In this document: positions 42,194 to 51,136 of the stretch, one piece after another
How positions within the stretch are numbered: position 1 is the first letter of the stretch
Layout: each line of letters begins with the position of its first letter
Origin: Stygiobacter electus
GTDB lineage: Bacteria; Bacteroidota; Ignavibacteria; Ignavibacteriales; Melioribacteraceae
DNA length: 64,000 nt
Direction: 5' to 3'
NCBI GenBank assembly: GCA_029210465.1
Contig: JARGDL010000008.1
Location: 52,792 to 116,791, forward strand
The notes under the pieces: generated by a model
The model's input: the letters and a program-made list of their open reading frames with translations, nothing else
Database searches by the model: none
Told to the model about the DNA's origin: nothing
Made by a program: the position numbers and the translations under genes

Positions 42194-44691
42194 CAAGATT
42201 TACTTTTTCTGTTAACAACTATTAAAGCAATTATTCCACCGAATAACAAAATATTTAAAATAAGAGAAATTGTTTTCCCGATTGCAAATCCTTTGGGTTC
42301 ATAAATAAATTCAACATTATGTTTTCCTTCTGGCACAACAATACCAATGAATCCATAATTTGTTTTGTAAGTTTTAGTTTCAATACCATCTACATAAGCT
42401 TTCCATGCGGGCAAATATGTTGTACCCAAAAACAAAAATGCTTTGCCATTTGAATTTGTTTCAACAGAAATTTTTTCATCAATGTATTTTTTAATTACTG
42501 CACTTGAAGTTGAATCTGATTTAATATCAAAATCTTTTTCTTCAACAAAAGCGATTTTTTTAGGATCGAATGAATCATTTTTAATCAAGTCAAGAATTTC
42601 TTTACCGATTTTCTTTTCAACATTATTTACAAAATAAACGCGCGGCAATGCTTTTTCATTTTTATAAACAAACTCATTTTCATTTTGATTTATTAATGTA
42701 AAACCATCAACACCATAAGGTTGATCTGTGATAATATATTTTACTCCAAGCATTTTCCATAACGTAACATTGACAGGACCAACAACATCCATAATATCTT
42801 GATAACTTCTTGGTTTAGCTGCAGAGTAACCGTAAAAATCTTCTAAAAGAAAATAAACATTGAAATTAGAATTTTGTGAAATCGAACCCATTCCTTGTCT
42901 TTTCAAGTTAAGAATTCTAAATGGTTCTTTATCATTTTGTTGTTTAATTACACGAACGTAATTTGGTTCTGAAAATAGTTGATCAATTTGAGCTTTATCA
43001 ACATAAGAAGCGCCGCGTGTGCTTATTCTAAAAAGATCAATTAATGAAAAAACAATTACACCAATAATCAACAAATCTTTACTAATTTTTTTAATTGAAT
43101 AAGCATAAGCTAACCCAAAAGTTAAAGCTAAAAGAACCATTGCAATTTGTAAATCGGAAGTAAACATTTTACTCATGTAATCTGAAAGTGCGTTAAACAT
43201 TTGTGCTTCTTGTTGGTTTGCTAATGATGAAGTGTAATTTACAACACGATTTGAGAACCAACTTTTAATTGAATCATTTGCAAGAACAGAGATTACGAAT
43301 AAGCCCAAAAAGGTTAGAAATAAAATTCTTAATGACTTTGTAATTGAAATATTATTTTCTTCTCTTAATGAAATTATTTTCATCAATCCTAATCCAGCAA
43401 GAATTGGAAAAACAATTTGAAGAACATGCAAAATCATCGAGGGTGCACGGAAGTTATCGAACTGAGGAAAGTAGTAATAAAATAAATTATAAAGCAAAGG
43501 AAAATTTCTTCCAAATGATAAAATCAAAAATATAATTACAACTATACCAAGAAACTGGACGATAGGTTCTTTCCTTCTTGTAATTAAAGCAAACAAAGCC
43601 AAAGCAAAAACTATTATTCCCATGTACATCGCAGTATCGACAAATGGCATTTGACCAAAATATGTGTTCACTTCAACTTCTTGATTTTGAGTAAGTTCTC
43701 CTTTGTATGTTGATTTTCCAAAACCATAAAATGATGGAACGATAAAAGTCATTACTTCTTCAGGTGAGAATGACCAATTAGTTGCGTACTCGTATGAATT
43801 ATTTTGTGATGGCATGTTTTGATTATGAATTTCAGTAATACTTTTTGTTCCGCGAGTTGAGTATGGTTTATATTCTAAAATTTGTGAATAGGTATCAAAT
43901 GACATTAATAAAGCTATTACTCCAATAACAACCGTAATTCCAAATGATTTTATAATGTTATTTCTTAATTCATTATTCTTTTTGATAATTGAAAAAATTA
44001 TAAAGTAAATGAAATAAATAAACGAAAGCAGAGCAAAGTAAAACACAATTTGAACATGAGCATTTAAAACAAGTAAGTGCATTCCCAATGCGAAAAGTAA
44101 AACATCAAGTAATTTAATTTCTTTCTGAAATTTGAAAAGCATCATTAAAATAAAAGGCAGGACTGATAGACTCATTAATTTTGTAATGTGTCCGATATAA
44201 AAAAGTACAGTAATGCCCGTGCTAAAAGTAATTGATGCTGAGACAAGAAAACTTAAAAGGCGATTTGCACCAAAACCACGCATCATAAAAAATGAAGTTA
44301 AAGCAAGAATAACAAAACTAAATGTGTAAATCGCATTGTAATCTGAAAATGGTGAGGAATAAATTCTTGATGCATAAGAATAAATTGCTGCAGTTAAATC
44401 GAACATACGAGGTGCTGTTGAAGTAACAACTGCGGGTATTCCACAAAAAATATGCGGGTTCCAAAGTGAATATCCATCACGTTCTTTGTTTGCATATTCA
44501 CGTAAACTTTTCACTTGAATTAAATCTGCTGAAGAAAGAGTTTTATCTCCAAATGTGATTGGAGAGAAAAAGATTAAGACTAAGATCAAGAGTAAGAGTA
44601 AGAAAAAAGGTGATTGAAATTTTTCTGGTAATATTTTATCAAATGAAAATCCAATTTCTTTTGACTGTGGTTTAGTTTTTTGTTTTGACAT
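42193..44691 (-). CDS. YfhO-like large membrane protein
   Basis: 832 residues with about 12-13 transmembrane helices and a C-terminal periplasmic domain. GDKTLSSADLIQVKSLREYA, YSLWNPHIFCGIPAVVTSTA and FNNFRAPSMILHVL-like stretches and the extracellular ending KAFLFLGTTYLPAWKAYVDG, ...YGFIGIVVPEGKHNVEFIYE are the YfhO family pattern, related to protein O-mannosyl/GT-C transferases and used for lipoteichoic-acid or glycan modification. The AAGANT hexamer array lies within its N-terminal helix. First gene of a run with the flippase and transferases. Confidence 0.82.
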   Translation of the reverse strand: MSKQKTKPQSKEIGFSFDKILPEKFQSPFFLLLLLILVLIFFSPITFGDKTLSSADLIQVKSLREYANKERDGYSLWNPHIFCGIPAVVTSTAPRMFDLTAAIYSYASRIYSSPFSDYNAIYTFSFVILALTSFFMMRGFGANRLLSFLVSASITFSTGITVLFYIGHITKLMSLSVLPFILMMLFKFQKEIKLLDVLLFALGMHLLVLNAHVQIVFYFALLSFIYFIYFIIFSIIKKNNELRNNIIKSFGITVVIGVIALLMSFDTYSQILEYKPYSTRGTKSITEIHNQNMPSQNNSYEYATNWSFSPEEVMTFIVPSFYGFGKSTYKGELTQNQEVEVNTYFGQMPFVDTAMYMGIIVFALALFALITRRKEPIVQFLGIVVIIFLILSFGRNFPLLYNLFYYYFPQFDNFRAPSMILHVLQIVFPILAGLGLMKIISLREENNISITKSLRILFLTFLGLFVISVLANDSIKSWFSNRVVNYTSSLANQQEAQMFNALSDYMSKMFTSDLQIAMVLLALTFGLAYAYSIKKISKDLLIIGVIVFSLIDLFRISTRGASYVDKAQIDQLFSEPNYVRVIKQQNDKEPFRILNLKRQGMGSISQNSNFNVYFLLEDFYGYSAAKPRSYQDIMDVVGPVNVTLWKMLGVKYIITDQPYGVDGFTLINQNENEFVYKNEKALPRVYFVNNVEKKIGKEILDLIKNDSFDPKKIAFVEEKDFDIKSDSTSSAVIKKYIDEKISVETNSNGKAFLFLGTTYLPAWKAYVDGIETKTYKTNYGFIGIVVPEGKHNVEFIYEPKGFAIGKTISLILNILLFGGIIALIVVNRKSKS
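44570..44605 (+). repeat. In-gene hexamer array (AAGANT)6
   Basis: Six AAGANT units (AAGATT, AAGACT, AAGATC, AAGAGT, AAGAGT, AAGAAA) read on the plus strand, inside the YfhO-like gene. On the minus strand they encode the leucine-rich run FLLLLLILVLIF, its first membrane helix. The same array stands between genes at 17991-18074. Confidence 0.7.
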
Positions 44692-44710
44692 TTATTTCTC
44701 CAAATACTTT

Positions 44711-45997
44711 TTAATCTTTTAGAATTGCATTAGCATAAATCTGCCAACTCATTTTTTCAGCTTGTTCAGCTACATGCTCTCGTGGAATTGGGTTACTTAA
44801 AAATTCTTTCATTACTTCATACATCGAATCAATATTTTCAGGTTCGGCTAAATATCCATTATAACCATGTTTAATTGTTTCGGGAAAATGACCAACACGT
44901 GTTGCTAAAGTTGGTAACTTAAAATTATAAGCCATTGATTCCACACCACTTGGCGTTGCAACCAAGTAAAATAAAATATTACAATCAGCAACCTGAAAAT
45001 ATTTTGCTACTTCTTCATTTCCAACGTAACGATTAACAACTACAACTTTATTCTGAATATTATATTCATTAATTAATTCAAGCGGACGATAATTGCTTTC
45101 ATCATCTTTTGAACGAACAAGAATTTTTTTAATTGTGTCAAAAATTATCTTTTTAATTTTTGTAGAAAATTTATTTTCATCTAATGTATTCCAAAAAGAT
45201 TCACCAACGATAAGAAGTGAAACATCATCTCTTTCATTTGCAAGTTTTGCAAATGCTTTTATTACATTGTGTAAACCTTTATACTTTCTAATAAATCCAA
45301 AAAAGAGAAACACATTTTTCTTTAATCCCAATTCTTGTTTTACTTTTTCTTTATCAAAATTTTGATCTGGAACGAACATATCATAAACAGGATGAAATAA
45401 TTTTATAACTTTTTGTGTGTTTGAGAAATTAAATTCATTTCCTTCGATTACTTCTTTTTCTTCATTTAATAAAATGAAATTTTTATTTGAAAAAACTTTT
45501 TTAAGCTCTTCGAAAGTTTTTAATGAATGAACAATAAAAGTATGTGGTTTTGACAAAGCATATTTCAAAAGGAAATTATCAATCTTACTTCCTTCTTTTT
45601 GAGCAACAACATGGAGATCAAAAATTATTTCAATATTTGATTTTTGCTTTAGCTTATTTGCAATCCAACCCATAGGCAATCCTTGAATTGAAATTGCCCA
45701 CTGAAAAACAATTTTGTCGGGATTGATTGATAAAATATAATTTACCGTTTTATTCCAACTTATCGGGTTATTATAATTTGTAATGTATTCAACTTTGATA
45801 TTTGTGTTTTCAAGTAAATTTTTTTTTGAAGAGCGATCGATAAAATCACGTGGAATTATTGATGGATATTGTTGAGTCCATGAAACAATAGAAACTTCAG
45901 CTCCAAGTTTATTTAATGCTTTTGCAAGTGAAGTTGTATAATTTGCAATTCCACCTTTGAACTGAGGACCGGGACCAAATATTACAATTTTTTTCAT
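44711..45997 (-). CDS. Glycosyltransferase family 4
   Basis: 428 residues, GT-B fold. N-terminal IVIFGPGPQFKGGIANYTTS, FQWAISIQGLPMGWIANKLK, HTFIVHSLKTFEELKKVF, then the donor domain KNVFLFFGFIRKYKGLHNVI, EVAKYFQVADCNILFYLVAT, PSGVESMAYNFKLPTLATRV with its conserved Glu, and HGYNGYLAEPENIDSMYEVM. Inverting/retaining type and sugar unknown. It lies 19 nt before the YfhO gene and is followed by a palindrome-rich gap. Confidence 0.9.
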   Translation of the reverse strand: MKKIVIFGPGPQFKGGIANYTTSLAKALNKLGAEVSIVSWTQQYPSIIPRDFIDRSSKKNLLENTNIKVEYITNYNNPISWNKTVNYILSINPDKIVFQWAISIQGLPMGWIANKLKQKSNIEIIFDLHVVAQKEGSKIDNFLLKYALSKPHTFIVHSLKTFEELKKVFSNKNFILLNEEKEVIEGNEFNFSNTQKVIKLFHPVYDMFVPDQNFDKEKVKQELGLKKNVFLFFGFIRKYKGLHNVIKAFAKLANERDDVSLLIVGESFWNTLDENKFSTKIKKIIFDTIKKILVRSKDDESNYRPLELINEYNIQNKVVVVNRYVGNEEVAKYFQVADCNILFYLVATPSGVESMAYNFKLPTLATRVGHFPETIKHGYNGYLAEPENIDSMYEVMKEFLSNPIPREHVAEQAEKMSWQIYANAILKD

Positions 45998-46030
45998 TTT
46001 TTATTTTTTTACACTTATTAATTTTCTAGC

Positions 46031-46173
46031 CATCCCTCGACAAGCTTGCCTGACGGCAGTCAGGCTCGGGATGACAATGTCACCCTAAGCCAGTCGAAGG
46101 GTGACAATTGTATCAAACTGTTGTAGTCATTCCTCGATTTACCCTGTTAGCCAACGTGTAGACTCGCGATGAC
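46031..46173. repeat. Cluster of three dispersed palindromes, the first with a nested palindrome
   Basis: First, CATCCC (46031-46036) / GGGATG (46068-46073) encloses GCCTGAC-GGCA-GTCAGGC (nested, 46048-46065). Second, GTCACCCT (46079-46086) / AGGGTGAC (46098-46105) is an intact GTCAnnCT...AGnnTGAC hairpin. Third, GTCAT...CGATGAC (46126-46173) contains a degenerate nested copy. They fill the gap between two polysaccharide genes and may act as transcription terminators. Confidence 0.75.
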
Positions 46174-46180
46174 AAAATTA

Positions 46181-47239
46181 TTACACTTTACCACTTTTCA
46201 ATCTTTCAATGGCAACATCGTAAACGCGTTTCATTCCTTCTTCCAATGAAATTTTAGGCTGCCATCCTAATTTTTCTTTTACAAAACTCATATCAGAATA
46301 ACGAGAATGAACGCCCATTGGTTTGTCAATTAATGGTTTTATTTGAGGATCATAACCTGCAAACTTTGTAAATACTTTTATCAAGTCAATGAATGATGTT
46401 AATTTACCAGAACCAATATTAATTGCAGTTCCATCATGAATTTTATCCATTGCTAAAAACATGCAATCCATAACATCATCAATGTGAACAAAATCTCGGC
46501 CTTGTTTTCCAGTTCCCCAAACTTCAAAAGGATTTTCTTTTTTTGCGGCACGCATTGCAATTGCTGGCACAGGATAACTTAAATCCTGATCTTCACCATA
46601 GCCACTGAAAGGACGAATACAAACAATTGAAATTCCATAATTCTTTGCGGCAATTTTTGCTAAAAATTCTCCAGTCATTTTTGTCCAGCCATAAGTCAAA
46701 TCGGGCATGCCGAGAGTAAAACCATCAATGTTAATATCGCTTTCTTTCAAAGCAACAGCATCACTTTCGGTTTGCATGTTAATTGGGTAAGCAGCAGAAG
46801 AACTTGGATACAGAACACGTTCAGGTTTTGATTTTGCAATCCAATTAAAAAATTCAGCATCAATAGATAAATCGAGTGCCACAGCCATTGGATCACCTTC
46901 AATTTTAGCTCTGCCGCCAACAATAGCGGCAAAGTGAAATGCATCAGCAAATCTTTCTATTTTTAATCCGTATTCTTTTTCGAGCCAATTTGGTTCATCT
47001 TGAAGTTTATTTAAAAATTTTCTGAAATCCATTTTGAAAAAGAATAATCTTTCATCTTTGCCAAATATTTCTATGTCTTTTAATTTTTTTGTGGTTGAAT
47101 CTTTTAACCAGGTTGAAGGATGAGTTCCGACTGAAAGATCATCAACCATTATAATTGAATCATTAGTTCTTTTTAATAATTGTTTAACTGTATTGCAGCC
47201 TACAAATCCACAAGCACCAGAAACAAGATGAAATTTCAT
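46181..47239 (-). CDS. NAD-dependent epimerase/dehydratase (extended SDR)
   Basis: 352 residues. The Rossmann motif GACGFVGCNTVKQLLKR (residues 8-24), the active-site YPSSSAAYPINM and YGWTKMTGEFLAK (YxxxK), the substrate loop IVCIRPFSGYGEDQDLSYPV and VWGTGKQGRDFVHIDDVMDC are those of nucleotide-sugar epimerases such as GDP-mannose 3,5-epimerase or UDP-sugar epimerases. The substrate cannot be decided. It is preceded by the GT2 gene and divided from the next transferase by repeats. Confidence 0.88.
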   Translation of the reverse strand: MKFHLVSGACGFVGCNTVKQLLKRTNDSIIMVDDLSVGTHPSTWLKDSTTKKLKDIEIFGKDERLFFFKMDFRKFLNKLQDEPNWLEKEYGLKIERFADAFHFAAIVGGRAKIEGDPMAVALDLSIDAEFFNWIAKSKPERVLYPSSSAAYPINMQTESDAVALKESDINIDGFTLGMPDLTYGWTKMTGEFLAKIAAKNYGISIVCIRPFSGYGEDQDLSYPVPAIAMRAAKKENPFEVWGTGKQGRDFVHIDDVMDCMFLAMDKIHDGTAINIGSGKLTSFIDLIKVFTKFAGYDPQIKPLIDKPMGVHSRYSDMSFVKEKLGWQPKISLEEGMKRVYDVAIERLKSGKV

Positions 47240-47317
47240 ATTAATATTCCTTGAAGGTTAAATCAAAAATAGTAATTTTTTGTGAAGTTATTTGAATTGA
47301 ATTTTATCTCTGAAAAT

Positions 47318-48427
47318 TTATTTCTTCTCTTTAATTACATATTCCTTTTCGCTTTGAGTGTTATGAACAATTAACTCGCCTATTAATCCAATTGCAAAAA
47401 ATTGAACACCAACAATGATTAATAAAATTGCTAAAAAGAAAATTGGTCTGTTGTTAATTCCAATGTTATAAAATAACTTTTCAAAAGTTAACCAAGCGGC
47501 AACTCCAAATCCTGCTAATGATAAAAGCAAGCCGATAAATCCAAACAAATGCATTGGTCTTTTTATAAAACGAATTGTAAAAATAACTGTGATTAAATCA
47601 ATAAAACCTTTGAAAAAGCGGCTTACGCCAAACTTCGTTGTACCAAATTTCCTTGGATGATGTTTAACTACAATTTCTGTAACTGTAAATCCTTTCCAAT
47701 TTGCAAGAACAGGGATGTAACGATGCATTTCTCCATAAACATCAACTGATTGGACAACAGCTTTTTTATATGCTTTTAATCCACAATTAAAATCATGAAT
47801 CTTTACACCAGTTAAAATTCTTGTAACAAGATTAAAAAACTTAGAACTGATTTTTTTTATGAAGGGATCAAATCTTTGTTTTTTCCAGCCGCTTACTAAA
47901 TCGTAACCTTCATCTAATTTTTTTAGAAGATTTGGAATTTCAAGTGGATCATCTTGAAGATCGGCATCCATTGTAATAACAGCGTCGCCGGTTGCATTCT
48001 TAAAACCAATTTGTAGTGCCGCACTTTTACCATAGTTTGAACGAAAACTAAAGTATTTGATTTTATTATCAAATTTCGCTAATTCTTTAATTACAGAAAG
48101 TGATTTATCTTTGCTACCATCATCAATAAAAAGAATTTCATAATCGCAATTGACTTGTTTTATTCCTTTTTTTATTTCCTGATATAATGGTTTTAGTGAT
48201 TCTTCCTCATTAAAAAGAGGAACGATGATAGAAACTTTTTTGAAACTTACATTTAAAGTCTGTTGTTGATTTTGCTGTTGAGTACTAGAATTGTTTTGTT
48301 GATTCTGATTCTTTTTAAAGTTTCTTCTGTAATAATAATGCTTTCTATAATTTTTCTTTTGCGGATTATTATTCGATTCTTGCTTGTTCTGGTTTTGAGC
48401 TTGAACTTCGTTAAAATTTTCTTCCAT
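47318..48427 (-). CDS. Glycosyltransferase family 2, membrane-anchored (DPM/ArnC-like) with an Asn/Gln-rich N-terminus
   Basis: 369 residues. The first 60 are low complexity, rich in Asn, Gln, Lys and Tyr (EENFNEVQAQNQNKQE, RKHYYYRRNFKKNQNQQN). The GT-A domain starts at VSIIVPLFNEEESLKPLYQE, with IDDGSKDKSL, MDADLQDDPLEIPNLLKKLD (DxD-like) and VTGVKIHDFNCGLKAYKK. Two C-terminal membrane helices (PMHLFGFIGLLLSLAGFGVA and FLAILLIIVGVQFFAIGLI) end it. It belongs with polyprenyl-phosphate sugar synthases such as ArnC/DPM1, so probably makes a lipid-linked sugar donor for the neighbouring GT-C-like YfhO protein. Confidence 0.9.
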   Translation of the reverse strand: MEENFNEVQAQNQNKQESNNNPQKKNYRKHYYYRRNFKKNQNQQNNSSTQQQNQQQTLNVSFKKVSIIVPLFNEEESLKPLYQEIKKGIKQVNCDYEILFIDDGSKDKSLSVIKELAKFDNKIKYFSFRSNYGKSAALQIGFKNATGDAVITMDADLQDDPLEIPNLLKKLDEGYDLVSGWKKQRFDPFIKKISSKFFNLVTRILTGVKIHDFNCGLKAYKKAVVQSVDVYGEMHRYIPVLANWKGFTVTEIVVKHHPRKFGTTKFGVSRFFKGFIDLITVIFTIRFIKRPMHLFGFIGLLLSLAGFGVAAWLTFEKLFYNIGINNRPIFFLAILLIIVGVQFFAIGLIGELIVHNTQSEKEYVIKEKK

Positions 48428-48465
48428 CTACGTAACCTGTTATAAAAATTTTTCATTATGTTGAT

Positions 48466-48498
48466 CAAAGTTAAATCTAAACTAATCTAAAATCAATT
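48466..48498 (-). promoter_or_regulatory. Promoter for the GT2 gene, back-to-back with the kinase promoter
   Basis: TAACTTTG (minus strand, at 48466-48473), a match to TAnnTTTG, with ATTG on the minus strand at 48495-48498 as a partial -33 at 21 bp. Confidence 0.5.
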
Positions 48499-48528
48499 TG
48501 ACTTTTCGTTTAATTGAATTATATTTTC
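48498..48528 (+). promoter_or_regulatory. Bacteroidota-type promoter for the histidine kinase gene
   Basis: TTTG (48498-48501), a 19-bp spacer and TATATTTT (48521-48528). One mismatch to TAnnTTTG. Its -33 overlaps the -33 of the divergent GT2 promoter. Confidence 0.5.
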
Positions 48529-48567
48529 AAGTAAATCAATGAAGTTTAATGAAAATGATGGAAATTT

Positions 48568-49422
48568 ATGAGGGAAATATTTAATCTTGATCCAGAAAAA
48601 GAATTTGAAAAATTCACAAAGGAAGTAGACGAATTAAAAGATATATGGCAAAAGTATCAAGAACTGCTTTTAAGCTATAAAGCAAGTGAAGAAGAAATAA
48701 AAAAGAAAAATGAAGAGCTAAAAGAAGCTAACGAATCTAAAGATGTTTTATTCTCCATAATTTCCCACGATTTAAGATCTCCATTTCAGGGATTACTTGG
48801 CATTACTGGTTATTTAGTTGATGATTTTGAATCTTTAGATAAAAATGAAATTAAAGAATTAATTGAAACACTTCATGAAGCATTAAAAAATCAGTATAGA
48901 TTTTTAGATGACCTTTTGAATTGGTCGAGATTACAATCAGGAAAACTTTCTATAAATAAGAATGAGTTTAAACTTTACGAGATAACAGAAAAAATCAGAA
49001 ATTTATTTTATACCAATTTAGATAGCAAAAAGATTGAATTTATTAATAATATTACAATTGACTGTGTCGTAAATGCTGATGAAGATTTAATTAATTTACT
49101 AATCAGGAATTTAGTTTCAAATGCAATTAAATTTACAAACGAAAATGGTAAAATTGAAATAAACGCAACAAAACTTAACAACAATATTCAAATTGCAATT
49201 TCAGATAATGGAATAGGAATAAAACCTGAAAACATTGATAGAATCTTTAAGATTGAAAATCATTTCACAACCCGCGGCACTAACAACGAAAAAGGTAATG
49301 GATTTGGTTTAGCATTGTGCAAAGAAATTGTTTCCAAACATGGTGGAGAAATCTGGTTACAAAGTGAATTTGGAAAAGGAACAACTTTCTTTTTTACAAT
49401 ACCAAACAACATTGAACTTTAG
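48568..49422 (+). CDS. Sensor histidine kinase without a recognisable sensor domain
   Basis: 284 residues, soluble. An N-terminal coiled coil (EFEKFTKEVDELKDIWQKYQ, SEEEIKKKNEELKEANESKD) leads to the HisKA helix with the phospho-acceptor LFSIISHDLRSPFQGLLG, then the HATPase: NLLIRNLVSNAIKFTNENGK (N box), ISDNGIGIKPENIDRIF (G1), NEKGNGFGLALCKEIVSKHG (G2). No PAS, HAMP or membrane part is seen. No response regulator is adjacent, so it is an orphan that needs a partner or ligand-binding subunit elsewhere. Confidence 0.9.
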   Translation: MREIFNLDPEKEFEKFTKEVDELKDIWQKYQELLLSYKASEEEIKKKNEELKEANESKDVLFSIISHDLRSPFQGLLGITGYLVDDFESLDKNEIKELIETLHEALKNQYRFLDDLLNWSRLQSGKLSINKNEFKLYEITEKIRNLFYTNLDSKKIEFINNITIDCVVNADEDLINLLIRNLVSNAIKFTNENGKIEINATKLNNNIQIAISDNGIGIKPENIDRIFKIENHFTTRGTNNEKGNGFGLALCKEIVSKHGGEIWLQSEFGKGTTFFFTIPNNIEL

Positions 49423-49474
49423 CCCGCAAAAATTTCGTTTTTATAATAAACTTAACAAATAGAAAGGAATAATT

Positions 49475-51112
49475 ATGTCAAATGCTATATTTCATCATCC
49501 AATGCCTACAAACGAACCAATTAGAACTTATGAACCTGGTTCACCTGAAAGAGCGGCACTAAAAGCAAAACTGCAAGAAATGGAAAATGAATACATAGAT
49601 ATACCACTAATAATTGGTGGAAAAGAAATTAGAACAGGCGACACAGAAGAAATTTCAATGCCACACGACCATAAACACAAATTAGGGAAATATCATAAAG
49701 CTGGTAAAAAGGAAGTCCAAATGGCAATTGATTCAGCTTTGGAAGCCTGGAAAACTTGGTCAAATATGGATTGGCAAGATCGCGCTGCAATTTTTATGCG
49801 TGCAGCAGAAATGATTTATCAAACTGATTGGCGCTACACAATTTTAGCTTCAACAATGTTAGGACAAAGTAAAAATGCATACCAAGCAGAAATTGATGCG
49901 GCTTGTGAAACAGCCGATTTTTTAAGATTCAATGTTCACAATGCTTATAAATTATATCAAGAACAACCACCTCATTCTCCAAACGGAATGTGGAATAGAA
50001 TGGAATACCGAGCATTAGAAGGATTTGTTTTTGCAGTTGCACCATTTAACTTCACAACATTTAATGCAAATTTACCCGGTGCGCCTGCAATTATGGGAAA
50101 TGTTGCTTTGTTAAAACCAGCAGGTACAAGTGTTTTATCAGCATATTATATTATTAAACTTTTTGAAGCTGCCGGTTTACCAGCTGGTGTAATTAATTTT
50201 ATTCCTGGTTCGGGTCAAAAAATTGGTGATGTTGTTTTCAATGATCCAAATTTTGCCGGATTACATTTCACAGGCAGTACACAAGTTTTTCAATCCATGT
50301 GGAAAATAATTGGCAATAATATTACTAAATATAAATCTTATCCCAGAATAGTTGGTGAAACCGGTGGCAAAGATTTTGTGTTTGCTCATTCAAGTGCAAA
50401 TGTTCGTGGATTAGCAACAGCATTAATACAAGGTTCTTTTGAATATCAAGGACAGAAATGTTCTGCTGCTTCTCGTGCTTACATTCCAAAATCAATTTGG
50501 CCTGAACTGAAAGAAATTCTTGTTAATGATTTGAAAAATTTAAAAACAGGTCCAGTTACAGATTTTACAAATTTCGTCAATGCAGTTATTGATAAAGCTG
50601 CTTTTGATACTATTGTAAGTTACATTGAATTTGCAAATAAATCTGATGAAGCTAAAATTATCGCAGGTGGAAAATACAATGATAAAGTTGGTTATTATAT
50701 TAATCCAACTGTTATAGAAACTACAAATCCAAAATTCAAAACTATGCAAGAAGAAATATTTGGACCAGTTTTAACTGTTTATGTTTATGATGATAATAAA
50801 TATGAAGAGACATTAAAACTTTGCGATGAAACTTCTCCATATGCTTTAACCGGATCAATTTTTGCTGAAGACAGATTAGCTATTGTAACTGCTGATAAAA
50901 TTTTGAAACATTCTGCTGGTAATTTTTATATTAATGATAAACCAACAGGAGCTGTTGTTGGTCAACAGCCATTTGGTGGTGCAAGAGCCAGTGGAACTAA
51001 TGATAAAGCTGGTAGTTTCTTAAATATTGTACGTTGGGTTTCTCCAAGAACAATTAAAGAAACTTTTATACCAAGAAAAGATTTTCGCTATCCATTTATG
51101 AGTGAGAAATAA
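49475..51112 (+). CDS. pruA: L-glutamate gamma-semialdehyde (delta-1-pyrroline-5-carboxylate) dehydrogenase
   Basis: 545 residues, ALDH fold. The N-terminus (EPGSPERAALKAKLQEMENE) and length are those of the ALDH4/P5CDH type found in animals and some bacteria. Catalytic residues are Glu295 in RIVGETGGKDFVFAH and Cys329 in FEYQGQKCSAASRAYIP; NAD binding is in VAPFNFTTFNANLP and LLKPAGTSVLSAYYIIKLF. It oxidises glutamate semialdehyde, and also 4-hydroxy-glutamate semialdehyde in hydroxyproline breakdown. It stands alone, 26 kb from the hydroxyproline operon, but supplies the missing dehydrogenase step of that route. Confidence 0.94.
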   Translation: MSNAIFHHPMPTNEPIRTYEPGSPERAALKAKLQEMENEYIDIPLIIGGKEIRTGDTEEISMPHDHKHKLGKYHKAGKKEVQMAIDSALEAWKTWSNMDWQDRAAIFMRAAEMIYQTDWRYTILASTMLGQSKNAYQAEIDAACETADFLRFNVHNAYKLYQEQPPHSPNGMWNRMEYRALEGFVFAVAPFNFTTFNANLPGAPAIMGNVALLKPAGTSVLSAYYIIKLFEAAGLPAGVINFIPGSGQKIGDVVFNDPNFAGLHFTGSTQVFQSMWKIIGNNITKYKSYPRIVGETGGKDFVFAHSSANVRGLATALIQGSFEYQGQKCSAASRAYIPKSIWPELKEILVNDLKNLKTGPVTDFTNFVNAVIDKAAFDTIVSYIEFANKSDEAKIIAGGKYNDKVGYYINPTVIETTNPKFKTMQEEIFGPVLTVYVYDDNKYEETLKLCDETSPYALTGSIFAEDRLAIVTADKILKHSAGNFYINDKPTGAVVGQQPFGGARASGTNDKAGSFLNIVRWVSPRTIKETFIPRKDFRYPFMSEK

Positions 51113-51136
51113 TTGATTTGTGCTTGCTGATTTTAA

